The position numbers and the translations under genes were made by a program. DNA of 64,000 bases from Pegoplata infirma (lineage: Eukaryota; Arthropoda; Insecta; Diptera; Anthomyiidae). Below, piece after piece: positions 41,687 to 52,138 of this stretch (positions are counted from its first letter, which is position 1; every line of letters starts with the position of its first letter). The stretch lies in the NCBI GenBank assembly GCA_963921195.1, contig OY992536.1:290365530-290429529 (forward strand), written 5' to 3'. Under the pieces are notes generated by a model. The model made no database searches. It saw only the letters and a list, made by a program, of their open reading frames with translations, and was not told the origin of the DNA.

Positions 41687-42450
41687 CAAGGGCATAATTT
41701 TCTAAGTCCTATAAGATTAAAACAAAATAATAACTATAAAAAAACACAAAAATTATATTTATTAATTCAATGAAGTAAAAAAAAGTAAATGCAAAATGAT
41801 AGTGATTATTTTTATAATTTATGTCAAGTTTTTATTTCTGTATTTTTTCGTTTTTTTATAATTTTACTTATATTTTTTAAATAATATTTACATATTCTTA
41901 ATACATAAATATGTATAATTTACTCTAAAGTATAAAACTCAGTTTATTTTTATTCATTTATGTTTTTTCATTTGTTTAACAGTAAAATTTGTTTAATATT
42001 GTGTACTTCCATCCATTCAGCCCCATCATCAATCAATCAAACCATCTACTTTAATTCAATTTCAAAATTGACATTAAAAATCCATAAAAATTTATCAATT
42101 TTAAGAAATAAAAATAAAAAAAAAATATACAAAAAATACTGGTTTTATTTTTTTTCTGGTGCGTCCATATTTACAATGAAATTTTTATAAAACAAATATG
42201 CAGGTAAATTCGATGAATTTCAAATTTATGAATACAAATTAATTTAAGGGAAAAAACTTTTTTGTTAGCCAGGGAATTTTTTTAAGTATAAAAAATAATT
42301 GTTAAAAATTTTATGGTGAAAGGATTTTTAACTTGAATGTTTTTTTTAGTTTAAATAACCTTTTTTCGTATTTTTTTTATAAAAAAAAAAATATTGTTTA
42401 CTACAAAATTTTTAAGTCGTATTTTTTTTGAGTGTAAACAATTTTTTGAG
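41687..42450. other. 3' flank, no gene
   Basis: AT-rich DNA that may include more of the 3' UTR. It contains an A/T-rich stretch at 42200-42450 that resembles decayed subfamily B DINE-1 body (TTTTTTGAGTGTAAA). No coding frame with family resemblance was seen. Confidence 0.4.
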
Positions 42451-42458
42451 AAAAAAAA

Positions 42459-42533
42459 GTAAGAGTGTTAAATTCGGCTGTGGGGGTGGGGGGTCGTGGT
42501 GATTGGGGGGGGGGCAAATTTGCTCTCCAATAT
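42459..42533 (-). mobile_element. DINE-1 subfamily A 3' terminus fragment
   Basis: AAGTAAGAGTGTTAAATTCG, then GCTGTGGGGGTGGGGGG: the minus-strand terminus and half the hairpin are followed by the G tract of the body, so the second half of the hairpin is deleted. The rest is missing. Confidence 0.55.
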
Positions 42534-43619
42534 GAGGCATTCCACACCAAATGTCCCGCTACTGAAAAACATGTGTCCCGTAAATTTCTGAATAGGTTGT
42601 TTGGATAGCCCTATATGTAACTAAGAAAATTGAGTTTTTGGTTTTTCAAATTTTCGAAAACTGGGCTTAGGAGGCGTGGTCAAATATTGGAAAAATGGTA
42701 AAATTTGTTGCGAGTTGCCTTGATTAAATATTTATCACATTAATACGGAATGCACCACAATGTCAAAAATTTTCGTTCTTATATAGTTTTGTATGGGCTA
42801 TCGATTAAAATTTTTTGTTTTGGAAAATTTTCAGAACCCGTTCTGAAATTTTCCATTTTTTTAAAAAGTAAATTTATCAAAAATCCGGCCACTTTTTTTT
42901 TTCTTTTTTATTTATTTTTTTAAAAGTTTAGATGTTTGTTCATCCTCACAAAAAAAAATCAGAAACACGTTCATCTTTTTTTTCGAGAAAATCGCATTTA
43001 AACTTTAAATTTCATAACAATTTTGTTATTTGCTTGTATTTCTTTGTTTTAAAGTTGCGAATGAGTAATATTAATTGCATAAATATTCGTCATACGCTCT
43101 GTTGACACAAGAAAATACAAGCAAATTACAAAATTGTTATGAAATTTAAAATTCAAATGCGATTTTCTCGAAAAAAAACGAAAAATACATTTCTGATTTT
43201 TTTTGTGTGGATGGACAAACATCTAAACTTTAAAAAAAAAATTAAAAAAAAAGAAAAAAAAGTGGCCGGATTTTTGATAAATTGACTTTTTTAAAAAATG
43301 GAAAATTTCAGAATGGGTTCTGAAAATTTTTCTTGGAAAAAAATTTTATTCGATAGCCCATACGAAACTATATAAGAATGTAAATTTTTAAGATTGTGGT
43401 GCATTTCGTTTTAATGTGATAAATATTTAATAAAGGCAACTCGCCACAAATTTGACCATTTTTCCAATATTTGACCACGCCTCCTAAGCCCAGTTTTTGA
43501 AAAATTGAAAAACCGAAAACGCAATTTTCTAAGTTCCATATAGGGCTATCCATACAAGCTATTCAGAAGTTTATGGTACACGTGTTTTTTTTCGCTGGAC
43601 ATTTGGTGTGGAATGCCTC
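42534..43619. mobile_element. Foldback FB2, copy 1 (GAGGCATTCCACACCAAAT ends)
   Basis: The left end GAGGCATTCCACACCAAATG is exactly mirrored at the right end (ending 43619). The arms of about 500 bp pair but are distinguishable: the left end continues CCCGCTACTG, the right (inverse) continues CCAGCGAAAA. Centre near 43060. Flanks are ATAT on both sides. No coding frame. Confidence 0.85.
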
Positions 43620-43635
43620 ATATGTGTTTAAAATT

Positions 43636-43878
43636 GCATTCTTACACTCAAAATAATTCTACAGTAAAGGGTTTAGTAAGTGATATTGTACCAAATTCTA
43701 CTAATTCGTTACTAATTTTAGTATCTTCAAAGTACTAACATTAGTAATTTTTACTGGATTTGACTAATATTAGTTAAAAATTTTAGTATTGGTTACCAAT
43801 TTCTGCACTAGGTCCTTTTGGACTAAAATTAGTTAAATTTTTAGTATTGAATACCCACGTTTTTTTTTGGGTGTATGC
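43636..43878. mobile_element. Small MITE, ACACTCAAAA...TTTTGGGTGT ends
   Basis: TACACTCAAAATAATT at the left and TTTTTTTTGGGTGTA at the right are imperfect inverse repeats. Inside, TAGTAATTTTTACTGG, ACTAATTTTAGTA and ACTAAAATTAGTTAAA repeat in both orientations. About 240 bp, non-coding. Confidence 0.5.
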
Positions 43879-43929
43879 TTTTTGCACCAAAGAAATCCAA
43901 GTTTATCATAATTAAATTTTTTTTAATTC

Positions 43930-44404
43930 TACGCCCACAAAAGGGGGGCGGACCAAAAAAATACATTTTCTAATTCTTAGGGTCCAAATGCAGGACTTTG
44001 AACTTCTTGTAGCATAAAAATTTTGAATTTGTTAAACAAAAAGACAAAAATAATGTCAAAAAATGTTTTTTTTTAGAGGTTGGTTTAGTTCTTTAAGGGG
44101 GAACTTTTTTCCCCCTGGTCCGATTTTTCCCATTTCCGAACTTAACCTGCCTAGGATCATAAGACATATTCGTGCTAAACTTGAGGAGTCTAGCTCTTTT
44201 ATTTTCGACTGTATCGTGTTAACTACAGACGGACGGACAGACGGACGGACGGACATAGCTAGAATGTCTTAGAATCGATCACTGATCATTAATATATATA
44301 CTTTATGGGATCCCCGACTGATATTTCGATGCGTTATACAAGTGAGTATACCCCAAGTATGACAAAGTGAGTATACCCCCATACTGTAGTTGGAGGGTAT
44401 AAAA
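43930..44404 (-). mobile_element. DINE-1-like Helentron, subfamily A, 3'-truncated
   Basis: Minus strand: 5' end TATACCCTCCAACTACAG at 44404, CGGA run at 44227-44252, shared block GGGGGAAAAAAGTTCCCCCT. The hairpin terminus is absent; similarity fades near 43930. A 20-bp local duplication of the GTGAGTATACCCC word lies at about 44342-44380. Confidence 0.75.
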
Positions 44405-44449
44405 ACTGGCTTACCAACACTCAAAATATTATGTAAGTAAAATCAACTA

Positions 44450-45600
44450 ACAAGGGAAGTCTCCCTGGTGTCCCTCTCCGATCTTCATGAAATTTGGGTA
44501 ATTTGTTCAGAACGAAAATTAATTTGAGACGTATTTTTTTAGCGGCCCAAACTCATTTTTAGGGGGGGGGGTCGATTTGTACGGGGGGAAAGAGACCTCT
44601 TTCTGTTTTTAACGAATAACTCCCATTTAGACAAAATGAATATAGTCATATGTGGTATCAGATTAAAGGTATTTAAAATACCTATCATGTGGTGCTAACA
44701 GCGCTCCAAAAACATAATAATTTTCGACTTATTACACAGGTTGACAAAATTTGACCTTTTTCAACTTGCCTGACCTTTGCAGCAAATCGCTGTTAAAGAG
44801 TCGTAAAAATGCGTTTTTTTACCAACTTTGCTTGGCTATAATTTCCAAAAAAAATGTTAGTGTCTCAGTTTTAAACACGAACTTAACTATATTGGATGCC
44901 AGCATTCCAAAACTGGTATTAGATTTTTTCTGACAGCTTTAGTTTTCGAGTTATTAAAAAGGGCATAAATATTCGGACAAAATTAAAGAGATCATAAATT
45001 TAAAAATTTTATTTTAGCGATATCTCAAAAACTAAAGATGACTCAACAAAAGTAAGAGCATTTTTGGAATCAGCATATCCAACATACCTAAAATCGTCAT
45101 TCACTTTTTGGATGTAAGACTAGTGTTGGTAAATATAGACTCACAAACATGCCAAAAACAGCCTATTTTCAAAGGTTCCTTAGGCTTTATCTCAAAAACT
45201 AGAGCTGACCCAAAAACGGCAGCCAGATTTGAAATCAGCGTACCCCTAATACCCAAAATTAGCTATCAGAACCCGGGCAAAAAAAAAGTGTTGCCCTGTG
45301 TTATCAAAAACGTTCTAAAATTTTGATATTTTACTTAATATGACGAAAAGCTGTGCATGTTTGAACACGTTCTTTACACATGTAGATATGTTTTCCAAAG
45401 ACCTTTCATTTGGTATGTAATATGACAAAGATTTCTTTCCATAATATAGGAGATAAACGAAAAAAAAACTCAAAAATGGCCGTTTCTTCCCCCCTCATTT
45501 GCAAACCCTAAATAAGTGTCCCTTTATTTTTTCTGCTCTACAAAATAAAACCAGTTCCATAAAGATCCGCGGGTGACACTAGGGAGACTTCCCTTGTGAG
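44450..45600. mobile_element. Foldback, ACAAGGGAAGTCTCCCT ends
   Basis: ACAAGGGAAGTCTCCCTGGT at 44452 is mirrored by ACTAGGGAGACTTCCCTTGT ending at about 45597. Further pairs include TTCTGTTTTTAACGAATAAC-type segments. Several short frames inside have no family match. Related ends occur at 14412, 55190 and 58479. Confidence 0.65.
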
Positions 45601-45884
45601 TATTAGAGTGGAGCAAATTTCATATTTTTTTTCGAATTTTAAAAACGTCGGGGTCGGGAGTGTTGCATTTTAGAGTCGATATTAACACACAAAAGTAATG
45701 GACCTGTAGGACAATGGCTTTGGGTTCTTTTTTTGACTTAAAAATCGGAAAGTTCTAAACAAAGTGGAAAAAAAATTGTTGAACTTTGTTTTTTGTGCTT
45801 AAAATATAAGTTAATATTCGGAAATTACTGAAAAAGTGTTTTTATGTTAAAAAAATATTATACGCGTTATTTTGTTCACAAGCG

Positions 45885-46504
45885 ATTTCAACTGGCCACC
45901 ACTTTTACACGATTTTACTGCTCCTGATCTGATCCTTTGGGGTTATTTTAAAGAACAAGGTTATGTAGGCAGTCCAAGAACAATACTCGAATTAAGAACC
46001 AGCCGTCAACTATTAAAACCTTGCCCGCTATACCCAAGTTTTACAAAAAGTCATGGAAAATGCCTTCGAAAAAGTTCACGTCTGTGCGAAGCAAAAAAAG
46101 GATTCAAATTTTTTTCATCGGTAAAAAAAAAAAAAATTCCCCACTTATATATTCAGGGTATTCACTTCAGAATTTTTTGACCCTTGGAACAGTGCAATAT
46201 TACAACATTTTTTTTAAAAATTTTTTTAATAAAATTTTTATTTTTCTATTACCTTTTATATGATGCGTAGTTGCAAGAAAAGATTTTCAATTTATTTACA
46301 TATAAATATAATTGCTTTTATTTACAAAAAAGCAAGCAAAAAAAGTTGCAATTTTGACATTGCGCAATTTTGCAAGACTAAAATTTCTGACATGAATTCC
46401 ATTATTGTATTTTAAAAGAATAAAATTAATGAAAATCCCCATTGCAAAAAAGTTATAAAGAATTCAAACCATATACTTACCTAACTCTGCGCCACCCTGT
46501 ATTT
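45885..46504 (+). pseudogene. Decayed mariner/Tc1-like transposase C-terminus, copy 1
   Basis: One frame reads PPLLHDFTAPDLILWGYFKE, like the PPRSPDLTPxDFFLWGYLK region that carries the third catalytic acidic residue (here D of APDL) in mariner-type transposases. After a frameshift, another frame reads LQKVMENAFEKVHVC, matching the usual C-terminal LQKVMEN helix. The N-terminal two thirds are missing. The copy ends with GCGCCACCCTGTA (46489-46501), inverse TACAGGGTGGCGC, a typical mariner-like terminal repeat with TA. Non-functional. Confidence 0.7.
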
Positions 46505-47276
46505 TAAGCCACCACTTTTATATGATTTTACTGCTCCTGACTTGATCCTTTGGGGTTATTTTAAAGAACAAGGTTATGTAAGCAGTCCAAGAACTACCCT
46601 CGAACTAAGAACCAGCCGTCAAATCTTGAACGTTACACCTAAATTTTACAAAAAGTCATGGAAAATGCCTTTGAAGAAGATCTGTGCGAAGCAAAAATAA
46701 GCGAGAGTGCTAAATTCGGCTGTGCCGAATCTTTTATACCCTCCAAAATGTACAAAAAATTAAAAAAAATGTCAGGGGCGTTTTATTGGGGGGGGGGGGA
46801 GGGTGATGGGGGTCAGTGGAGGACGTTGAGAGCCCCTTCCCATCCCGATAAATATAACAAATGTTTCATTAATTTAACAAAAATACAAAAAAACATGTAA
46901 AAAAAAGTGTATTTTTTCAGAGGTTGGTTCAGTTCTTCAAGGGGGAACTTTTTTCCCCCTGGCCTGATTTTGCCCATTCACGAACTTAACCTGCCTTCAC
47001 AGAATGTCTTAGAATCGATCATAAATCAATAATATATATGCTTTATAGGGTCCCCGACAGATGTTTCGATGCGTTACAAACGGAATGCCAAAGTGAGTAT
47101 ACCCCCATACTGTGGTTGGAGGGTAACAAAGGCGCAAAATTTTTTCATCGGTAAAACGAAAAAAATTCCCCACTTATATACTGTATTTTAAAAGAAAAAA
47201 ATAATAAAAATCCCCATAATAAAAAAGTTATAAAGATTTCAAACCATATACCTTACTCTGCGCCACCCTGTATTTT
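46505..47276 (+). pseudogene. Mariner/Tc1-like transposase tail, tandem copy 2
   Basis: Repeats copy 1 from GCCACCACTTTTATATGATT through LQKVMENAFEE, is then interrupted by a DINE-1 (46694-47128) and resumes with TTTTTTCATCGGTAAAACGA to a second GCGCCACCCTGTA (47260-47272). The junction shares the word TTTTAAGCCA. This is a tandem duplication of about 620 bp that predates the DINE-1 insertion. Confidence 0.7.
46694..47128 (-). mobile_element. DINE-1-like Helentron, subfamily A, short form
   Basis: Minus strand: 5' end ACCCTCCAACCACAGTATGG at about 47125, 3' hairpin TTCGGC-ACA-GCCGAA and CACTCTCGCTTATT at 46694. The GTCY run is deleted: GGCAGGTTAAGTTCG is joined directly to the AGACATTCTGTGAAG side. 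G/C tract at 46788-46800. Confidence 0.8.
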
Positions 47277-48349
47277 AAGCCAGAAAAAAATCAAACAAAT
47301 TTTTTTACTTTTTTTGATTTTTAAGTTAAAAAAGGAACCCAAGAACATTGACCTCACCTTTCCAGTTTTTTGTGTGTTGTAATATTGACCTTAAAAGGGT
47401 TTTTTCCCCAGGGAATTCCCGTCCCGGGATTTTTCATAAGGGATAGGGAAAATAAAAAATCTGGAAAAAGCGGTAAAATCTGCTGAATTGATCTGAAAAA
47501 TCTTCTGATTTATGCAGAAAAAACTGATTTTATCATACAAATCTGCTGAATTCGGATAAACAATCTAAGCATCTAAAATGTATTTTAATGACGTAAAAGA
47601 GACTTAAAAAGATTTTAAGCATAAAGTTTTTTTCAACTTATACGAAAGCGATTATAATTTTTTTAAGAAAATTTTCTACTCCCTATTAAAAATATTTTGC
47701 TAATTTTACTAAATAGATCTAATTTGATCCGTAAAATGGTTGTATCAAATAATATCTAATTGTATTACTTTAGATCAAAAAATATAAAAATTGGTACAAT
47801 TTGATCCTGAATTTGGTCAAATCTAATTAGATCAAATTGATCTTATAATATCAATTTTTATATAATTTGATGAGCAAAACCAAAATACGAATCTAATCAT
47901 ATATGGAGCAATATCTAACCATATAAAGTGGATCAACCGTATCAAAGTGATAGATATAATTTTATATAAATTTATACGGAAGCATATTAACTCATATAAG
48001 ATTGTATCAAATTATATATGAAAATTTTTACTCGGGCTACTAAGTTTTTTTCAAACTGTTAATTTTTAGTTATGTTGTTTTTCAACAAAATTTTTATTTT
48101 TTTTTTATTTGAAAAAAAATTAAAATTAGCAAAATAATCGTCTAATTGCTGTTAGTTTTTTGAACTAAATGACAGAGAATTCAGTTAAAATATCCATTTC
48201 AGCAGAAAAATATGCTAAAATTTGCTAATTCAAACTGAAAGTTGTTTTACAGATTTTTCGACAGAGTTGCTCTTTTGAGGGTTTTAAATTGGAAAAAAAT
48301 CAGTCGATGTTAAGACCAAGCCTCCATAAAAACGTTTATAAAACTTCTT

Positions 48350-48900
48350 TCATTATTAATGGGAGTTATTTCATTGGCACTTATTTCATTTTGTAGGTGG
48401 AAGTTATTTCATTGTAGTTGGAACTTATTTCGTTTTTTTCCATTGGGACATACATATTTCATTTTTGGTAGGATTTATTTCATTGGGAGTTATTTCGTGG
48501 GAGTTTTTTCATGTGAGGAGTTATTTCGTGTCTCCAGTTTTTTAAGCTTTTTTAATAAAAATTGTTCTTAATAAAAAGGTACTGCGAAATAACTCCCAAA
48601 TGAAATAAGTTCCAAGAAAAATAAATTAACTCCCAATTTTAAAAAATGAAATAACTCCCAAAGAAACAATGAAATATGTCCCAATATTTGGGAGGTATTT
48701 AAAATCAAAATAATAATTTCTGTGGGAGTTATTTCATTTGGGAGTTGTTTCATTATGAAAAAATTTCCAACAAAAATTGTGAAATAAATTTCCAACAAAA
48801 AAACAAAAAATTTCCAACAAAAATTGTGAAATAAATACTTCATAATGAAATAGTCCCAATTCTTATGGAAAAATTTTGGGAGTTATTTCACAGTGCCAAT
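48350..48900. repeat. Mirrored minisatellite, GGGAGTTATTTCATT words
   Basis: From 48358 to 48530 the words GGGAGTTATTTCATT and GGAACTTATTTCATT recur at 15-30-bp spacing. From 48585 to 48730 they appear inverted (GAAATAACTCCCAAATGAAA), then return to the forward orientation at about 48722-48760. It behaves like a small palindromic satellite. No gene. Confidence 0.65.
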
Positions 48901-49041
48901 AAAAATCCATTTTTATGCGGGATCCCGGAATCCCGGGAAAATTAAAAAATTTCCGCTTTCACGGGAAATGAAAAAGTGCGGGGAAAAAACTCCAATTCCT
49001 ACCCTGCCGATATCGAAAAAATAAGAAATCGCTCCACTCTA

Positions 49042-49490
49042 ATGTTTATGCAAAATAATTTTGTTATAACAAGTAAAGCATAACGACTGTGAATGCCAAT
49101 GACGATTATTAAATTAATTTGATATAATTTATTAGGTTGGTGGTACAATGTTTCCAATGAAATTTTCACAGTTTTTCTACGAATAATTCTTATCTCTATC
49201 TATCCAGTACATTTATTTGGTTAGCTTGTTTTGTGTTAAATGATTTGTTTACAAATAATTTGCGATATTTAAATAAATGATTTACATAAATAATGTACAA
49301 AGAGTTAAAAAAGAAACATTTTGATAAGGAGGGTTGTCATAGAAATTTTTAGAGTTAAAATCGATTAAGCCCAACTGGCACGGTAGCACTGACAAGGAAG
49401 GTTACCTCAGGAATTGTCTCTGATTGGGATAAAACTATGTTAGTTGAGAGAATATGCAAAAGATCTATAGATATATAGATATATATATAT
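49042..49490. other. Spacer, nothing recognised
   Basis: AT-rich with no paired termini or frame. Ends in an ATAT microsatellite (49470-49490) adjoining the next element. Confidence 0.4.
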
Positions 49491-50179
49491 ATTAGGGCGG
49501 GTCGATTTTTTTTGTCAAAAATCGTATAGCAAAAATATAATCTACAAGAAATTCTAAGAACATTTCCCAAAGAAACCATGTTTCTAAAATCAAACCCTAT
49601 ACCGCGCCTAACGACATGAAGATTTGTCCGTCCGTCCTTTTTTTCATTAGCAAAACATAGAACTTGACTCTTTTTTGGTGTTTGTGCTAATTTTTGGGCT
49701 TTGGTGTGCTCTGAGGTATCTAGTAAAATTTTATTGGCAACATTTTTGTAGAACATTTCATCCCCACCATCCCCCTCTTTCGGGGTGTTTTTTGCGATTT
49801 GTTAGAATAGAGCCGAAAAATACCGTTATGAGACGGAGTTAGAGGGTTAATATGTCTCACAAAAATATTTGCAATAATATTTTCTACAAAGTTGCTGAAC
49901 ATACCCTACACCTCAGATGTAAAGAAAACATAGTTTTATATACCGATATACTGCAAGAACATATCCAGCGGCAATGTTTTACTAATTGCCTCTGGATATA
50001 ATTCGAACAATTTTTGGGATTATGACCGGCAAGTATATGAGGCATAATCCCTAAAATGGCGAAATAAATAATTAGATTGATTTGTAATGAAAACGCCACA
50101 GACGAAAAATTAAAATAAGAAATTTCAACAATAAATCGCTGCTTTTATCATTAATCCATGATAATTTTACTACATTATT

Positions 50180-50380
50180 TATTTTATATTGGGCTGCAGT
50201 ATATTAGCATGTAGCGTGATACTCTCAAAGTAAGTGCAGGGGTTGTGCGTTCGATTCCCTCTAAAGACTTTGTATGTTAATTACAAAGGGAAGCTGGTGC
50301 AGCGGATTTTTCTTACAATTAGTAAATAAAAGTATGTAATTGAGGATCGTAATGATATTTCATAAAAAAAAAAACACATA
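50180..50380 (+). mobile_element. Possible tRNA-derived SINE
   Basis: GTTCGATTCC at 50249-50258 is a perfect Pol III B box. TTAGCATGTAGCG about 45 bp upstream is a weak A box. The segment ends in ATAAAAAAAAAAAAC near 50375. The T-stem does not pair well, so it is not a functional tRNA gene. Low confidence. Confidence 0.35.
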
Positions 50381-50724
50381 GACACTTTTGTAGGATGAAA
50401 TTGGAGAGTTGCACTTCGGAGAGGAAAAAAGCTGTGTTCGATAACAATTTTTGATAACTGAATATTTTTTTTACATCAGTCTTTGACTTATTTTGAGTAA
50501 AATTTTTTTTTTGAATTTTTGTAAAAAAAAATTTCGAGCGTAAATTTTTTTGAGTGTAATTTTTTTTTTGAGTGTAATATTTTTTTTTAGTTTTTTTGAG
50601 TGACAAAAATAGTTTCTAAAATATTTTTTGCTTACCATCCTTTTCAAAGCGTGTTTAGCGTTTTTTTTTTTAACACGGGAGTTCGGGTTAAAACCCATCT
50701 GAAACTCCCCATTTTGCTAATAAC

Positions 50725-51793
50725 TAGGGCAAGTACTTTCATGAAAATGCATATTTTTACTCAGCGTTGTAAACATAACATAAATTAAATATCTATCCGA
50801 ATCAAAGAATTTGCAATAAAATGGCATTGATTTGTAGTTGCATATTTTTGCATATTTTGGTATAAATGCATATTTTTGCATATTTCAATATAAATTAGAC
50901 TTTTTTAATTTCATCAATATTTTTTCAAAACTTCCTTACGAAAATTCAAACCATATCCCCTATTTCTTTTAGAAACATGTATTTATTTATCGAAATCATA
51001 TTCTAATGCATTTTTTAAAGAAAATGGATTCTGAAAGTATAATTTTTAGATTCTGAAAAAGTTTTCCTATTTAAAATGTTTCTATTCTGAGATATTTATG
51101 AATATCTCTTCACTAATCGTAAAGAAAAAAATGTTTTCGAATTTAAGATTTTTTACATGAAAATTGAATTTTTATTTTGATTGATTAGAGTTAGGGTGGG
51201 ATATTTTGCCTTTAAGTTAATTTTTTGATTTGAAAATCGGAAAATTCCGAAAAAAGTAAAAAAAAAGTATTTGAAAAATAAATATTTTTTTTTTTAGAAT
51301 AAAGATCTCAAAGTATTGAAAAATAACTTAATAAAATAAATTAGAAAAATATTAAGTCTATTCGATTACCCAAATTTCTTACTATTTTTTACTACAACTG
51401 GAAAGTCTTGTTTACTTTTTGTATTGAAAACTTCCAGCTGTAGTAAAATGATTAAAAAATAGTAGATTGTAGTAAGGTAATCGAATAGACCTATTGTATT
51501 ATAATATTTTTTTTTACTTCAGAAATATTTAGTGATTCAAAGAAAAAACTTCTTAAGTAAAAAAAATATTTTACTGACTAAAAATTGTTTTCACTCAATA
51601 AAACATTTTTAAGAATTGTCGAGGGCCTTAAAATATTTGACAAAGCCTAATTTATGTTGACAAATTTTTTTTTAGTAAAAACAATAATTTTTAGATGCAT
51701 ATTTTTAAAGTTTTTAGTGCATATTTTGGATTTTTAGATGCATATTTTAGGCACATATTTTCGTTTTTTAGATGCATGAAAGTACTTGCCCTA
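50725..51793. mobile_element. hAT-type MITE, TAGGGCAAGTACTTTCATG ends
   Basis: The 19-bp left end TAGGGCAAGTACTTTCATG is exactly mirrored at 51793. It is flanked by the 8-bp direct repeat CTAATAAC at 50717-50724 and 51794-51801. Removing the element and one repeat restores GCTAATAACTTATGAACCAC, the sequence of uninterrupted relatives (compare 5510-5530). The interior repeats GCATATTTTTGCATATTT. No transposase. A smaller palindrome is nested at 51356-51497. Confidence 0.9.
51356..51497. mobile_element. Small palindromic MITE inside the hAT element
   Basis: AGTCTATTCGATTACC at about 51356 and GGTAATCGAATAGACCT at about 51477-51493 are inverse. The arms continue with TTACTATTTTTTACTACAAC and its inverse. 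About 140 bp in total. Confidence 0.7.
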
Positions 51794-52138
51794 CTAATAA
51801 CTTATGAACCACTGGACAGATTTTGCTGAAATTTAGTATTAATCTGACCGGAAGTATAACAAATATATACGCCACGCTTCAGCAGCATGCCGTATATATT
51901 TTTCATTCTTCCGCTAACATTTGAAAGTTAGCGTGTTTCACACAGACAGAAGACAGACGGACGGACGGATTTTCATGTCGTTAGGCGCGGTATAGGGTTT
52001 AATTTTAGACCAATGGTTTCTTTGGAAAAGTTTCTTAGAATTTCTTGTAGATTTTGTTTTTGCTATACGATTTTTAAGTTTTTTTCGATCCATACAAATC
52101 GACCCGCCCTAATATATATACTATTTGTACCATTCACT

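Larger units (their letters stand above)
45603..49041. mobile_element. Composite foldback, TTAGAGTGGAGC ends, with several insertions
   Basis: TTAGAGTGGAGCAAATTTC at 45603 is mirrored by GAAATCGCTCCACTCTAA ending at 49041. Left-arm words GTCGGGGTCGGGAG and AATGGACCTGTAGGACAATG correspond to decayed right-arm words near 47300-47390. Between them lie the mariner duplication, a DINE-1, a CAGGGAATTCCCG/CCCGGGATT element (about 47410-49010), CAGATTTT-type repeats and a mirrored 15-25-bp minisatellite. It is the same family as 8994-9396. Confidence 0.5.
49491..52113. mobile_element. Element with inverted termini of about 150 bp, TTAGGGCGGGTCGATTT
   Basis: TTAGGGCGGGTCGATTTTTT at 49491 is mirrored by GACCCGCCCTAA ending at 52113. 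Pairing continues for about 150 bp: TATACCGCGCCTAACGACAT on the left, ATGTCGTTAGGCGCGGTATA on the right, each followed inward by GTCCGTCC or CGGACGGACGG. The interior has DINE-1 subfamily B body (50470-50720 and 51794-51960), so this looks like a Helentron-related element with a different end. It is split by a hAT MITE and probably a SINE. Confidence 0.7.

Noticed and set aside
41960..42190. 76-residue frame after the gene
   Set aside because: Low-complexity lysine/isoleucine translation of AT-rich 3' flank, with no splice context or domain.
50180..50275. Functional tRNA gene
   Set aside because: There is a good B box, but the T-stem and acceptor stem do not pair and the A box is weak. At most a SINE head.
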